Shown here piece by piece: positions 41,292-50,804 of a DNA stretch of 64,000 nt. This DNA comes from Deminuibacter soli (GTDB lineage Bacteria; Bacteroidota; Bacteroidia; Chitinophagales; Chitinophagaceae), in NCBI RefSeq assembly GCF_003412455.1, contig NZ_QTJU01000013.1:1-64000 (forward strand). Reading direction: 5' to 3'. The translations under genes and the position numbers were made by a program. Each line of letters starts with the position of its first letter. The first letter of the stretch is position 1. The notes under the pieces were generated by a model that worked only from the letters and a program-made list of their open reading frames with translations, made no database searches and was not told the DNA's origin.

Positions 41292-42368
41292 TTAAAAAAG
41301 ACTTTGCTGAAAAGCGCCTGTTTGCAGGTAAGTGTTGATCACTTTAGGGAATGCCAGTACAGGCAGGTTTTTCACCGGGTGCCAGGTGTAATGCTGCAGG
41401 TTGGCCGGCACTTTGGCCAGTGTGGCGGCAATAAACCAGGCTTTGATGGTTTGGTGGGTAAGCTGTTGCGCAAGCAAGGGGGAAATATGATTTACAGCTG
41501 TTGCATTTTTACCAAACTGCTCATGCAGCCAGGTTTGGGCCGTGGCCTTATCCCAGATAATCTTGTCATCACTTTCCAGTAAATAGAACTCGAACAGGTT
41601 CTCCCAAATGTCTTTCGCGCCGCGCTTATGCACCAGTACCTTGTCTCCGGCAACCAGTATAAAGTAAGTAAACCAGCGCGTTTTTTTCTGCAGTACCTTC
41701 TCTTTTACAGGCAATGCATTTACCCGGCCTTCTTTATAGGCAATACATTGTTGCTGCAGCGGGCAGTGATTACATAGTGGCAGCGCGGGTTTGCACACGG
41801 TAGCACCAAAATCCATAATGGCCTGGTTGTACAATGCCGGCTGCTCTTTGCTAAGTACCAGCTGCGCCAGACCAGTAAATTCCTTTTTACCAGCCGTGCT
41901 GTCTATTGGCGTGCTGATGCCAAACAAACGCGACAGCACGCGAAACACATTGCCGTCTACCACCGCATGCGGCAGGTTAAAGGCAAAAGAGCTGATAGCT
42001 GCTGCCGTGTACGGACCAATACCTTTCAGTTCAACAATTTCCCCGTAGGTGGAAGGAAAGATGCCATTGCGGTTTTGCACAATATCACGGGCAGTGAACA
42101 ACAGGTTTTTGCAGCGGTTATAGTAGCCCAGGCCTTCCCATAGTTTAAACACTGTTTCGTCGGGCGCAGCCGCCAGTTGCTGTATGGTGGGATAGTTTGA
42201 TATAAACTTTTCGTAATACGACCAGCCCTGCTCTACCCTTGTTTGCTGCAGAATTACCTCGCTGAGCCATATTTTGTAGGGATTTTTTTCACCTTTCCAT
42301 GGCATTTGGCGGAGATTATCGGAATTATGCCATTGCAGCAGGCGTTGCGTTATAACTGAATGATTCAC
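41292..42368 (-). CDS. mutY: Adenine DNA glycosylase MutY
   Basis: Removes adenine opposite 8-oxoguanine. The helix-hairpin-helix region (KGIGPYTAAAISSFAFNLPHAVVDGNVFRV) carries the catalytic Asp, and the catalytic Glu is in LSEVILQQTRV. The Fe-S motif C-x6-C-x2-C-x5-C is visible in CKPALPLCNHCPLQQQC. A NUDIX-like C-terminal domain (about 230-358) recognises 8-oxoG. The 358 residues are complete. It is divergent from the HU gene and upstream of ssb on the same strand, with about 150 bases between. Confidence 0.95.
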   Translation of the reverse strand: MNHSVITQRLLQWHNSDNLRQMPWKGEKNPYKIWLSEVILQQTRVEQGWSYYEKFISNYPTIQQLAAAPDETVFKLWEGLGYYNRCKNLLFTARDIVQNRNGIFPSTYGEIVELKGIGPYTAAAISSFAFNLPHAVVDGNVFRVLSRLFGISTPIDSTAGKKEFTGLAQLVLSKEQPALYNQAIMDFGATVCKPALPLCNHCPLQQQCIAYKEGRVNALPVKEKVLQKKTRWFTYFILVAGDKVLVHKRGAKDIWENLFEFYLLESDDKIIWDKATAQTWLHEQFGKNATAVNHISPLLAQQLTHQTIKAWFIAATLAKVPANLQHYTWHPVKNLPVLAFPKVINTYLQTGAFQQSLF

Positions 42369-42530
42369 TTCACAAAAATGAAACTTTAATTCAACAATTC
42401 CCCGTTTTTGTTGTTTGGTGAAGAGGTCCCGTAGAACAATTGGCCTTGGTGAAAGTTATGCGCGCGCTGCAAGCCTTCAAACAACTGCGATTCAGCGTTA
42501 AACATCTTTCAAAAAAAAACCATTTTTCTT

Positions 42531-42559
42531 TTGACATCGGGTTTTTTGTTTTATTTTAG
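42531..42559 (+). promoter_or_regulatory. Likely Bacteroidota-type promoter of the HU gene
   Basis: TTG at 42531-42533 and TATTTTAG at 42552-42559 are 18 bases apart, near the Bacteroidota -33/-7 pattern (TTG ... TAnnTTTG). The HU start codon follows about 40 bases later. The match at the -7 box is imperfect. Confidence 0.4.
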
Positions 42560-42597
42560 ATGTGTATAAGTCTAAACAAGCATAAACAGCTAAAAAA

Positions 42598-42888
42598 ATG
42601 AGAAAGTCAGATTTGATCAACAATATTTCAGACAAAACCGGTATCCCGAAAGTGGATGTACTGGTTACACTGGAAACGATGTTGAAAGAGATCAAGGAAA
42701 ATCTTTCCAAAGGGGAAAACATTTACATACGTGGTTTTGGCAGCTTTATCACGAAGAAGCGGGCCGCTAAAATCGGGCGTAATATCAAGAAGAATGTTGC
42801 GGTGGAAATTCCTGAGCATTTTATCCCTGCGTTCAAACCCTCTAAAGAATTCGTTAACGAAGTGAAAGAAATGCGCAAGGTAGAATAA
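42598..42888 (+). CDS. HU/IHF-family nucleoid protein
   Basis: A 96-residue histone-like protein with the full fold: MRKSDLINNISDKTG, the dimer helix, and FGSFITKKRAAKIGRN in the arm region. Lysine and arginine are dense, as expected for DNA binding. It heads a run of four plus-strand genes (HU, TPR protein, 31-residue basic protein, RNase G). Only 22 bases separate it from the TPR gene. Confidence 0.95.
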   Translation: MRKSDLINNISDKTGIPKVDVLVTLETMLKEIKENLSKGENIYIRGFGSFITKKRAAKIGRNIKKNVAVEIPEHFIPAFKPSKEFVNEVKEMRKVE

Positions 42889-42910
42889 CTTCGCAGCTCA
42901 AATTTACTTC

Positions 42911-43762
42911 GTGAAAAAGCAGCAGTTTATTTTAGTAGGCTCAGGCCTTGTATTATTGGTTCTGTTATTTTTCTTTGGCAAAACGGTTCCCCCTCAAAAA
43001 ACAAGCACTTCAGCATCATCCCCCAATGCTGCCGGAAATAATAGCCAAACAGTTAGCACGGAAAACTTACTTGCACAGGCAAAGCAAAAGCTTACACCTG
43101 AGCAGCAGGCTTTTATTGCCCATCTTGAAAATAACGTCACCCGCGGCGATGTAAAAACGCAGCAGCTTGACGCCTACCGCCAGCTTTCTCACTTCTGGAA
43201 AGACACTGTTCACCAGCACGAACTGGGACTTTATTACCTGGCCGAATCAGCCAAGTTGGAAAATTCTGAAAAAAGTCTCACCTTTGCAGCCCATTTGTTA
43301 TTAGACAACCTGATGGCGATAAACGATCCAGGCATGCAAAACTGGATGGGTTTACAGGCTAAGACATTGTTTGAGAAGGCGCTGGAGTTAAACCCGGCCA
43401 ACGATTCAAGCCGTGTTGGACTAGGTGCCTGCTACATGTTTGGCAATGTTTCTGACAACCCGATGGAAGGCATTTTAGCCGTTCGCAAGGTAGCAGAAGC
43501 ACACCCTGATAATATGTATGCGCAACTGGTGTTGGGTTTGGGTGGTGTTAAAAGCGGCCAGTATGATAAAGCCATTGAACGCTTTTTAACAGTCGTAAAC
43601 AAGGAACCAGGCAATATGGAAGCCATATTAAACCTGGCCGAAACCTACGACCGCAAAGGCGACAAACCCAATGCCATTAAATGGTATCGTGTAATAGAAC
43701 AGATGATCGGCGTTCCGGAAGCGAAGAAGGAGATTGAAGAACGCATCAAAGCATTACAATAA
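42911..43762 (+). CDS. TPR-repeat membrane-anchored protein
   Basis: A 283-residue protein starting at a GTG. It has one N-terminal membrane helix (about 6-22), a polar Ser/Asn/Thr-rich linker (about 28-50), then a helical body with tetratricopeptide repeats (for example AKTLFEKALELNPAND, AQLVLGLGGVKSGQYDKAIERFLTVVNKEP, AILNLAETYDRKGDKPNAIKWY). It is probably tethered to the inner membrane and facing the periplasm, acting as a protein-binding scaffold. It follows the HU gene by 22 bases. Function not known. Confidence 0.82.
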   Translation: MKKQQFILVGSGLVLLVLLFFFGKTVPPQKTSTSASSPNAAGNNSQTVSTENLLAQAKQKLTPEQQAFIAHLENNVTRGDVKTQQLDAYRQLSHFWKDTVHQHELGLYYLAESAKLENSEKSLTFAAHLLLDNLMAINDPGMQNWMGLQAKTLFEKALELNPANDSSRVGLGACYMFGNVSDNPMEGILAVRKVAEAHPDNMYAQLVLGLGGVKSGQYDKAIERFLTVVNKEPGNMEAILNLAETYDRKGDKPNAIKWYRVIEQMIGVPEAKKEIEERIKALQ

Positions 43763-43798
43763 CTTTTTTTCATTGTATAACTTAAAACTTATTCGAGT

Positions 43799-43894
43799 AT
43801 GCCTTGTGGTAAAAAGAGAAAACGTCATAAGATCGCGACACACAAACGCAAAAAAAGACTGAGAAAAAACCGTCATAAGAAGAAGAATAAATAA
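43799..43894 (+). CDS. 31-residue very basic protein, possible ribosomal protein of the AURKAIP1/COX24 (bS22-like) kind
   Basis: An ATG-to-TAA frame of 31 residues, beginning MPCGKKRKRHK and ending NRHKKKNK, holds 18 Lys/Arg and 3 His. It lies in a 360-base gap between the TPR gene and RNase G, and a good terminator follows at 43929. Similar tiny Lys/Arg-rich proteins occur in other Bacteroidota; some are annotated as AURKAIP1/COX24-type, the family that includes the small ribosomal proteins bS22 and mS38. That assignment is from memory and general composition, not from a search. The lack of non-basic filler and the Gly-Lys-Lys start support a real ribosome-associated peptide. Confidence 0.7.
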   Translation: MPCGKKRKRHKIATHKRKKRLRKNRHKKKNK

Positions 43895-43928
43895 TTAAAA
43901 CTTCTATCTTACTGTCATAATAGTATAG

Positions 43929-43962
43929 TGCCGGGTAGCTGTAAGAGGCTGCCCGGCATTTA
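43929..43962 (+). terminator. Terminator before the RNase G gene
   Basis: TGCCGGGTAGC pairs with GCTGCCCGGCA (one G-U/mismatch) and is followed by TTTATACCTT. It ends the HU-TPR-basic-protein transcript; RNase G likely has its own promoter in 43963-44129. Confidence 0.7.
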
Positions 43963-44129
43963 TACCTTAACAGACAGCTATTCCTTGACTTCCGCCTCGC
44001 AACTTTACCTTTTCCTTATCAACCAAAAGTGGCTGGATTCTGTGGGATTTTTGTTGTGCTGACACTTTTGTGCTACCCGTTACTGAATGGAAATAAGAAA
44101 AGGATAATAACTAATTAAAGTTGCTATTT

Positions 44130-45677
44130 GTGAATAAAGAATTAATTATAAATGCAGCCCCGACCGGCGTGGAGATAGCTCTGCTGGAAGACAAAAAGCT
44201 CGTGGAACTGCATAACGAAAAAGCCGACGCAAATTTTGCCGTAGGCGACCTGTACCTGGGTAAGGTTAAAAAACTGATACCAGGGTTAAACGCCGCTTTC
44301 GTGGATGTAGGATTTGAAAAAGACGCATTCCTGCATTACACCGATTTAAGTCCGTACGCCCGCTCTATCCTCAAGTTCACCCAACTGGCCATGGCCGATA
44401 AGGACCCCAACGGGTTCGATTTCTCGAAGTTCCAGATTGAACCGGAGATTATTAAAACAGGCAAAATAAACGAGGTGCTGAATGGCAAACCCCATATCCT
44501 CGTTCAGATTTTAAAAGAGCCTATTGCCGCCAAAGGCCCGCGTTTAAGTTGTGAAATCTCCCTCCCCGGCCGTTTTGTAGTAGTTACACCGTTTAACGAT
44601 ATCGTTGCCGTTTCCAAAAAAATTCATTCTTCTGACGAGCGCAAACGCCTGCAGAAAATTGTAGAGGCCATTAAGCCCAAAAACTTTGGTGTAATTGTAC
44701 GTACTGCCGCTGAAGGTAAAAACACAGCCGAACTGCACGAAGACCTGCGCACGCTGATAGATACCTGGAAAAATATACAGCACAACCTGAAAGGTGCACA
44801 GCCCCCTGCCAAAGTACTGAGCGAACAGGATAAAACCACCAGCATTCTGCGCGACCTGCTGAATGAAGATTTTAACCGCGTGGTGATCAACGACAAAAAT
44901 ATTTACAACGATACTAGGAGCTATGTGCAGAAAATTGCACCGCACAAAGCCGATATCGTGGTGTTTCACAACAATGGCTCGGCCGTGTTTGACCAGTATG
45001 GTATTACCAAACAGGTAAAATCATCGTTCGGTAAAACCGTAAACCTGCCCAGTGGTGCGTATCTCATTATTGAGCATACCGAAGCATTGCATGTAATTGA
45101 TGTAAACAGCGGTTACAAAAGCGTAAGCAATAACCAGGAAGAAAATGCACTGGAAACCAACCTTGAAGCTGCCGAAGAAATTGCACGCCAGTTAAGGCTG
45201 CGTGATATTGGCGGTATCATTGTGGTGGATTTTATTGACATGAAGCTTCCTGAGAATAAAAAGAAGCTGCAGGAAGCCATGGAAGGCTTTATGCGCCCAG
45301 ACAGGGCCAAACATGCCGTATTGCCTATTTCCAAATTCGGGTTGATGCAGATTACGCGCCAGCGCATGCGCCCCGAGGTAACCATCAACACCACTGAAAC
45401 ATGCCCCAGCTGCGGTGGCTCGGGCAAAGTGGCACCTACCATGCTGCTGGAGGATGAAATTGAAAAACGCCTGCATTACCTGGTATCACACCAGCACAAA
45501 AATTTAACCCTGGTAGTGCACCCCATCGTGTACTCGCATCTTACCAAGGGCATCTTCTCTATCCGGTTTAAATGGCGCAGGAAATACAAAATGCCCATTA
45601 AAATCAAAAGCTCTTCGGATTACTATTTTACCGAGTTCCATTTTTATGATGCGAACGAAGAAGAAATCAAACTCTGA
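44130..45677 (+). CDS. rng: Ribonuclease G/E family endoribonuclease
   Basis: A 515-residue RNase E/G catalytic-type protein. The GTG at 44130 gives the usual (V)NKELIINAAPTGVEIALLED start; a TTG at 44121 is also in frame. An S1 domain (about 35-125) precedes the 5' sensor and DNase I-like region with the catalytic aspartates in VIDVNSGYKS and VVDFIDMKL. The zinc-link CPSCGGSGKV holds the dimer cysteines. The long C-terminal scaffold arm of RNase E is absent, so RNase G is the better name. It presumably processes rRNA and mRNA. Confidence 0.93.
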   Translation: MNKELIINAAPTGVEIALLEDKKLVELHNEKADANFAVGDLYLGKVKKLIPGLNAAFVDVGFEKDAFLHYTDLSPYARSILKFTQLAMADKDPNGFDFSKFQIEPEIIKTGKINEVLNGKPHILVQILKEPIAAKGPRLSCEISLPGRFVVVTPFNDIVAVSKKIHSSDERKRLQKIVEAIKPKNFGVIVRTAAEGKNTAELHEDLRTLIDTWKNIQHNLKGAQPPAKVLSEQDKTTSILRDLLNEDFNRVVINDKNIYNDTRSYVQKIAPHKADIVVFHNNGSAVFDQYGITKQVKSSFGKTVNLPSGAYLIIEHTEALHVIDVNSGYKSVSNNQEENALETNLEAAEEIARQLRLRDIGGIIVVDFIDMKLPENKKKLQEAMEGFMRPDRAKHAVLPISKFGLMQITRQRMRPEVTINTTETCPSCGGSGKVAPTMLLEDEIEKRLHYLVSHQHKNLTLVVHPIVYSHLTKGIFSIRFKWRRKYKMPIKIKSSSDYYFTEFHFYDANEEEIKL

Positions 45678-45701
45678 TACCGGTAACCCGGTTTCCTATA
45701 C

Positions 45702-45736
45702 AAAAAAGCCCGGCGCAAATTGCACCGGGCTTTTTT
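45702..45736 (+). terminator. Terminator after RNase G
   Basis: AAAAAAGCCCGG / CCGGGCTTTTTT with an AT-rich loop. Confidence 0.9.
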
Positions 45737-46317
45737 AATAGCCTGAAAGAGGCGGTGAGAAGAGAAAGTCAATAAAGCATATGCAGTTTTTGTTTTTAGA
45801 AATAGCAATGGGTACAGCCACTCTTTACAGGGCCGCAATAGTTGGGCATATGCTCATGCAAGCAAAAAACAAAGGGACTGTTGTTACGTAAGCAACAGTT
45901 TATTTGATGCGGGATTTTTGTATAGAAGAAAAGCAGTTACGCGAACTCCGGGGAGTGCTTAAGTTAAAGGGCTGTAAAGCACATGCGTATTGTATGGCTG
46001 GCGAAGCAAGGAAGATTGGCGTTTATACAAAAAAATAACAGCAGTTAGTTGAGGCGCATGTAAGCGGCGTTTGGGGTTGAGGAATGATCATCTTTCAGCG
46101 GAAACAGCGGCCGGAAGATTTGCCCCACCGTGAACGGCAGGGCCTCTCATGTGCATCAAATATCTGGTTTTGCAACCAGTTTTATTAGTAAGTTCTAAAT
46201 TTCGCGATTTGTTATCGATTGGTTAAAAATATTGAAAAACTTATAACCGAACAACTTTAGTACAAAAGAATTTTAAAAAAAATTGTGTTTCTTATCGATT
46301 CAAAATCAATATAATAT
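45737..46317. other. Non-coding stretch before the SusD gene end
   Basis: No convincing gene in 581 bases. GCATATGC occurs at 45778 and its repeat at 45849 (inverted-repeat-like). A hairpin ACTGTTG...CAACAGT near 45880-45900 is followed by TTATTT. CTGGTT/AACCAG at 46164-46179 is followed by TTTT. The last 130 bases are strongly AT-rich. It may hold a decayed gene or an untranslated region; nothing specific can be assigned. Confidence 0.4.
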
Positions 46318-47679
46318 TTATTTATATGCCTGGTTTTGTGTTAGGCTTGGATTAATGCGTGTTTCACGCAGCGGAATGGGGTAAATCAATCGGCCATCGT
46401 TCCACGGATAGTTTGGCCCAACGCTTCCTTTTAATCTTTTTACATCATCCAGGGTAAATCCTTCAAATGATAGTTCAAGTTTACGCTGCAATAAAATCTC
46501 GTCCAGTGTTAAGTCTGCTTCGTCAATTGGGCCGAGCAATGCCCTTGTTCTGATGGCATTGATATCATCGGCAGGTGATGCGCCAACACTGGTACCCTGC
46601 CTGAAGTTTGCTTCGGCACGTATCAGGTACATTTCTGCAAGGCGAATGGTGTGTACATTGCCATACAGGTTGTCAAACTTCTGCGTGTAATATGATCCGT
46701 CTGATTCATTGAAGAAATTAGCACGGTCATCTCCTTCCTCGTATAGGGCAAAATGATTATTCGTCATTTGTATATCACCCCTGTTGCTTAATGCATAAAA
46801 CTCGTTGAAGCCATTGGTGCCCGATGTATTGGTTACCTGCATGGCCAGTATGTCTTCTGCAGTATTGGCAATAGGTGCAGGCGGATCGATGGACGGAAAC
46901 GCTTCTGCGAATGTTTTCATCAGCTGAAACTTACCGGAGCCGATTACTTTATCAGCTTCCAGCGCAGCGTTATCATAATCACCCTTCTGCAGGTATACAC
47001 GTGCCAGCATGGCTGAGGCTGCAAGACTGCCTGCATAAAAACCATTGGTAGGTGCGAGTTCCGCTTCCGCATCTTTCAGATCGCTGATTACCTGTGCGTA
47101 TACCTGTGCCACTGTACTGCGTTTTACTTTCAGCGAATCGCTGATGCCAAGTGTAGGGGTAAGTATAACAGGCACACCGTCATTGGTTGCAGGGTCACCA
47201 TCGTTCCAGGCTTTGGCATACAAGCGCACCAGCTGAAACAATGCAGCGCCCCTGATGAATTTTGCCTGGCCCTCAAGATCGCTTTTTATACTGCTGCTTT
47301 TTACAACAGGCAATGCAGCGAGTACATTGTTTACATCGTTAATCGCTTTATAACCGGCCAGCCAGGTGGAGGTTACAAAATTATTGTCAACCGTAATTTT
47401 TTTGTTGTATATATCGGTAAAGCCCTGGTAGGTACCTGACCAGTTCAGTTCATTGTAATCGCCCAGTAAATCGGGGCCCATAAAGGCACGGCCGCCATAA
47501 AAATCAGAACTCGCAAAATCGTAGTAAGCGCCTTTCATGGCAGCTTTCACATCATCGGTGCTGGAAAGTGCGTCGGAATTGGCAATGCTGATAGATGGCT
47601 TCAGATCAAGCTGCTTGTTACAGCCTGCCAGCACAGCAACAATTGACGCAGTGAGTATGGTATATATTGTACGATTCAT
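46318..47679 (-). CDS. SusD/RagB-type nutrient-binding lipoprotein
   Basis: A 453-residue outer-membrane lipoprotein with signal ending in LAGC and SusD-type TPR scaffold, ending with RLIYPIPLRE-like segments. SusD proteins cap their SusC partner and bind a glycan or peptide outside the cell. It follows the SusC gene on the minus strand by 23 bases, forming the usual pair. No glycosidase, peptidase or sulfatase is encoded beside it, so the ligand cannot be predicted. Confidence 0.92.
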   Translation of the reverse strand: MNRTIYTILTASIVAVLAGCNKQLDLKPSISIANSDALSSTDDVKAAMKGAYYDFASSDFYGGRAFMGPDLLGDYNELNWSGTYQGFTDIYNKKITVDNNFVTSTWLAGYKAINDVNNVLAALPVVKSSSIKSDLEGQAKFIRGAALFQLVRLYAKAWNDGDPATNDGVPVILTPTLGISDSLKVKRSTVAQVYAQVISDLKDAEAELAPTNGFYAGSLAASAMLARVYLQKGDYDNAALEADKVIGSGKFQLMKTFAEAFPSIDPPAPIANTAEDILAMQVTNTSGTNGFNEFYALSNRGDIQMTNNHFALYEEGDDRANFFNESDGSYYTQKFDNLYGNVHTIRLAEMYLIRAEANFRQGTSVGASPADDINAIRTRALLGPIDEADLTLDEILLQRKLELSFEGFTLDDVKRLKGSVGPNYPWNDGRLIYPIPLRETRINPSLTQNQAYK

Positions 47680-47702
47680 TACTTGCAGTTTTAGTTGGGT
47701 TT

Positions 47703-50700
47703 TTACAGGCCAATGTTTACACCGAATACAATGCTCTTCAGCTGCGGAGCTGAATAAAAGTCAAGCCCCTGGTTAATATTACCTGCCAGGTAATCAGCAT
47801 TTACTTCAGGATCCCATCCTTTGTATTTGGTGATGGTAAACAGGTTTTGGGCCTTGGCATAAATGCGGATGCGTTCAAACCCAATTTTGCCAATGAGCGA
47901 TTTGGGCAGGTTATAAGCCAGTGTTACTGCTTTCACGCGCAGGTACGAACCGGTTTCAATATAGCGGCTGCTGTTGCCGATACCGTTCGGGTAAAACAAG
48001 CGCGCTTCAGGCACCATGGTAATATCACCCGGCTTTTTCCAGGCGGCAAGCTGATCGGTAGTCTGGTTATCGAAACCGTTACTGCCGCTGGCAGACATGT
48101 ACTGGCCACCCTGCATGAATATCTGGTTACCCTGTACGCCCTGCAGCAATACATCGAGATCAAAACCTTTATAGGTAAAGGTGTTACCAAAGCCGTAAAT
48201 ATAATCAGGGTTGGGGTTGCCGATCACTACATCTGTAGCTGCGTTGTAATCGTTGGTAGTGCTGTGATCAATGGTGCCATCTGCCTTTGGCGTATTCTTG
48301 TAATACAATGCATCGCCATTTGCGGGATCAGCTCCTGCAAACTCGCGTGCTACAAACACACCCAGGGGCTGGCCTTCCATAGCGCGGTTAACGCCGCTGC
48401 CCACTACCTGGCCACCAAGATTGGTTACTTTGTTTTTGTTGGCGCCGAAGTTCAGAGAAGAAGTCCACTTGAAATCGCGGGTAACCACATTGGTGGTATT
48501 CAGGGTAAATTCAATACCCTTGTTGCGCAGTTTGCCTACGTTCTGCAGCTGTGTGGAAAAGCCCGATGTACCGGGTACATCTACATTCAGCAACAGGTCT
48601 TTCGTATGGCGTTCGTAATAATCTACTTCAATGCTTACGCGGTTGTGCAATATGCTTGCTTCCACACCATAATCGGTACCCAGCGTGGTTTCCCATTTAA
48701 GGGCGGGGTTGGGCAATTGTGTGGGGTGCTGACCAGCCTGCCCGCCATAGGCAGTGGCGCTGTACAGGCCAAGGGCTGCATAATCATCAATACGGTTGTT
48801 ACCGGTTAAACCTATGCTGGCTTTTACTTTCAGGAAGTTAAGCCATGATACATTTTTCAGGAATTTCTCTTCGCTCAGTATCCAGCCGGCAGAAGCAGCG
48901 GGGAAGAAACCATAACGGTTGTCTTTACCAAAAGCAGAGTAACCATCTATCCTTCCGCTGATACCCAGCAGGTATTTGCTTTGGAATTTATAGTTGGCCC
49001 GTAAGAAATAGGAAACCAGGGCGTTGGCATTGCTGCTGGTATAGGCTTCGGTTTTGGAAGCGCCGCTGGCCAGTTTCACATACAAATCACTCGGAAATTC
49101 TTCTGCCTTTGCCTGACTATAGTCGCGGTGGTAGCTTTGATAGCTCATACCCAGTACCGCATCTATATTATGATCGGTGGCGAAGGTTTTATTAAAGTTG
49201 AAATAGTTGTTGGTGTTGATATTGATGATCTGCGTAGTGTAATAGGCGCCATAACCATCAGGCACACCGGAGTTACGCGCAGTGAGCTTGCCGCCGTAGA
49301 TATCTTCTGTCTGGTTTAGCTGATCCATACCAAACTCTGTACGGAACGAGAGTTCTTTAGTGATGGCTGCGCTTAAAAATGCATTGCCGATTGTTCTGTT
49401 CACCAGTGTATGGTAATACTGGTTTTCAGCACTCAGCACCGGGTTGTAATACACAGGGTAGTTGGTATTGGGCCTGCCGGTTGTGGTATCCAGCGCACCG
49501 CTGGTTAAGCCGGTACGGGGATCGATGTAAGGTGTAATAGGCGACAGCGCAATAATCTGCAGCGGTGTAGAGAACTGGTCATCGTCAGATACCCTGTAGT
49601 TAAGTGAACGTGCAAAGCTGAGGTTTAAACCTGCGGTAAGCCAGCTGCGCACCTTGTGTTCAAGGTTAAGCCTTGCACCGTATCGTTTATAACTGTTCTT
49701 GAGGATAATACCTTTCTGATCGAGGTATTGGCCGGAAAGAAAGAACTTGGTTTTCTCATTGCCGCCTGATACATTCAGGTCGTACTGTGAAAGCGGTGCA
49801 TTCTGAAAAGCATGATCCTGCCAGTCGGTATTTACTGCGCCTGTTTTCCAGGTATCCTTGCCGGCAGCATAACGGGTAAAGCGGCTTTCTACGTAATCTT
49901 TTTCATCTGCAATGGCATCGTCAATATTATCATAGTAGCCAGCCAGCACATCCTGCCTGGCAGCGCCCAGTGCAGCCTGTTCAAAGTAATCAACGTACTG
50001 CTGGGCATTAAGGAAATGCCTTTTGCGGGTAGGCTTCTGGTAACCGGTAAAATAACCGAGGTCTATTTTCGAACTGCCTGTTTTACCTTTTTTAGTAGTG
50101 ATTAACACCACACCGTTTGAGGCACGTGAACCATAAATGGCAGCAGCAGATGCATCTTTCAAGATTTCAACTGATTCGATATCGTTCATGTTGATATCGG
50201 CCAGCGGGTTGGTAGCAGCAGTTGTACTTGACTGGTCGCCCGATGTTACCGGCATACCATCTACCACGTACAGCGGATCGCTGCCTGCCGTAACCGATGA
50301 GGCACCGCGGATACGGATATTGATACCCTGGCCCAGCTTACCGCTTTGCTGGCTTACCAGCACACCGGATGCACGGCCCTGGATGGCACTTTCGAAGCTT
50401 GTGGCGGGCGTATTGGCAATATCGCCGGCATTTACCTTGGCTACCGAGCCAGTAATGTCTTTGCGCAGCCTGGTACCATAACCTACCACTACCACTTCAC
50501 TGAGCGACTGTTCGCTGGCACTAAGTACCACCAGCACCGAACTGGTATGCAATACATTCACTTCTTTATTAATGTAACCTACGGAAGAAATGACCAACTC
50601 CCTAGCCTTTTCATCGGCCTGCAGTGAAAATGAGCCATTTGCGTCGGAAGCCACCGATCTTCGGCTTCCTTTGATGGTAATGGTGGCGCCCGGGATAGCC

Positions 50701-50804
50701 GTACTGTCTTTTGCGTCGATAATTTTGCCGGAGATGGTACGGGTTTGGCTGAATAGGGGCAACGTAAGGCACATCCATAGGATGGCCAGCAGCGATTTTC
50801 TCAT
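47703..50804 (-). CDS. SusC/RagA-type TonB-dependent outer membrane transporter
   Basis: A 1033-residue protein: signal peptide (to about 20), carboxypeptidase-like regulatory domain (about 22-100, TISGKIIDAKDSTAIPGATI), TonB-dependent plug (about 115-235, SEVVVVGYGTRLRKDITGSVAKV and GIRIRG-type IRIRGASSV, then ILKDASAAAIYGSRASNGVVLITTKKG), and a 22-strand-type beta-barrel to the C-terminus. It imports an oligomer together with the downstream SusD. No ECF sigma factor, anti-sigma factor or hybrid two-component regulator lies next to it, so its control is unclear. Confidence 0.95.
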   Translation of the reverse strand: MRKSLLAILWMCLTLPLFSQTRTISGKIIDAKDSTAIPGATITIKGSRRSVASDANGSFSLQADEKARELVISSVGYINKEVNVLHTSSVLVVLSASEQSLSEVVVVGYGTRLRKDITGSVAKVNAGDIANTPATSFESAIQGRASGVLVSQQSGKLGQGINIRIRGASSVTAGSDPLYVVDGMPVTSGDQSSTTAATNPLADINMNDIESVEILKDASAAAIYGSRASNGVVLITTKKGKTGSSKIDLGYFTGYQKPTRKRHFLNAQQYVDYFEQAALGAARQDVLAGYYDNIDDAIADEKDYVESRFTRYAAGKDTWKTGAVNTDWQDHAFQNAPLSQYDLNVSGGNEKTKFFLSGQYLDQKGIILKNSYKRYGARLNLEHKVRSWLTAGLNLSFARSLNYRVSDDDQFSTPLQIIALSPITPYIDPRTGLTSGALDTTTGRPNTNYPVYYNPVLSAENQYYHTLVNRTIGNAFLSAAITKELSFRTEFGMDQLNQTEDIYGGKLTARNSGVPDGYGAYYTTQIININTNNYFNFNKTFATDHNIDAVLGMSYQSYHRDYSQAKAEEFPSDLYVKLASGASKTEAYTSSNANALVSYFLRANYKFQSKYLLGISGRIDGYSAFGKDNRYGFFPAASAGWILSEEKFLKNVSWLNFLKVKASIGLTGNNRIDDYAALGLYSATAYGGQAGQHPTQLPNPALKWETTLGTDYGVEASILHNRVSIEVDYYERHTKDLLLNVDVPGTSGFSTQLQNVGKLRNKGIEFTLNTTNVVTRDFKWTSSLNFGANKNKVTNLGGQVVGSGVNRAMEGQPLGVFVAREFAGADPANGDALYYKNTPKADGTIDHSTTNDYNAATDVVIGNPNPDYIYGFGNTFTYKGFDLDVLLQGVQGNQIFMQGGQYMSASGSNGFDNQTTDQLAAWKKPGDITMVPEARLFYPNGIGNSSRYIETGSYLRVKAVTLAYNLPKSLIGKIGFERIRIYAKAQNLFTITKYKGWDPEVNADYLAGNINQGLDFYSAPQLKSIVFGVNIGL

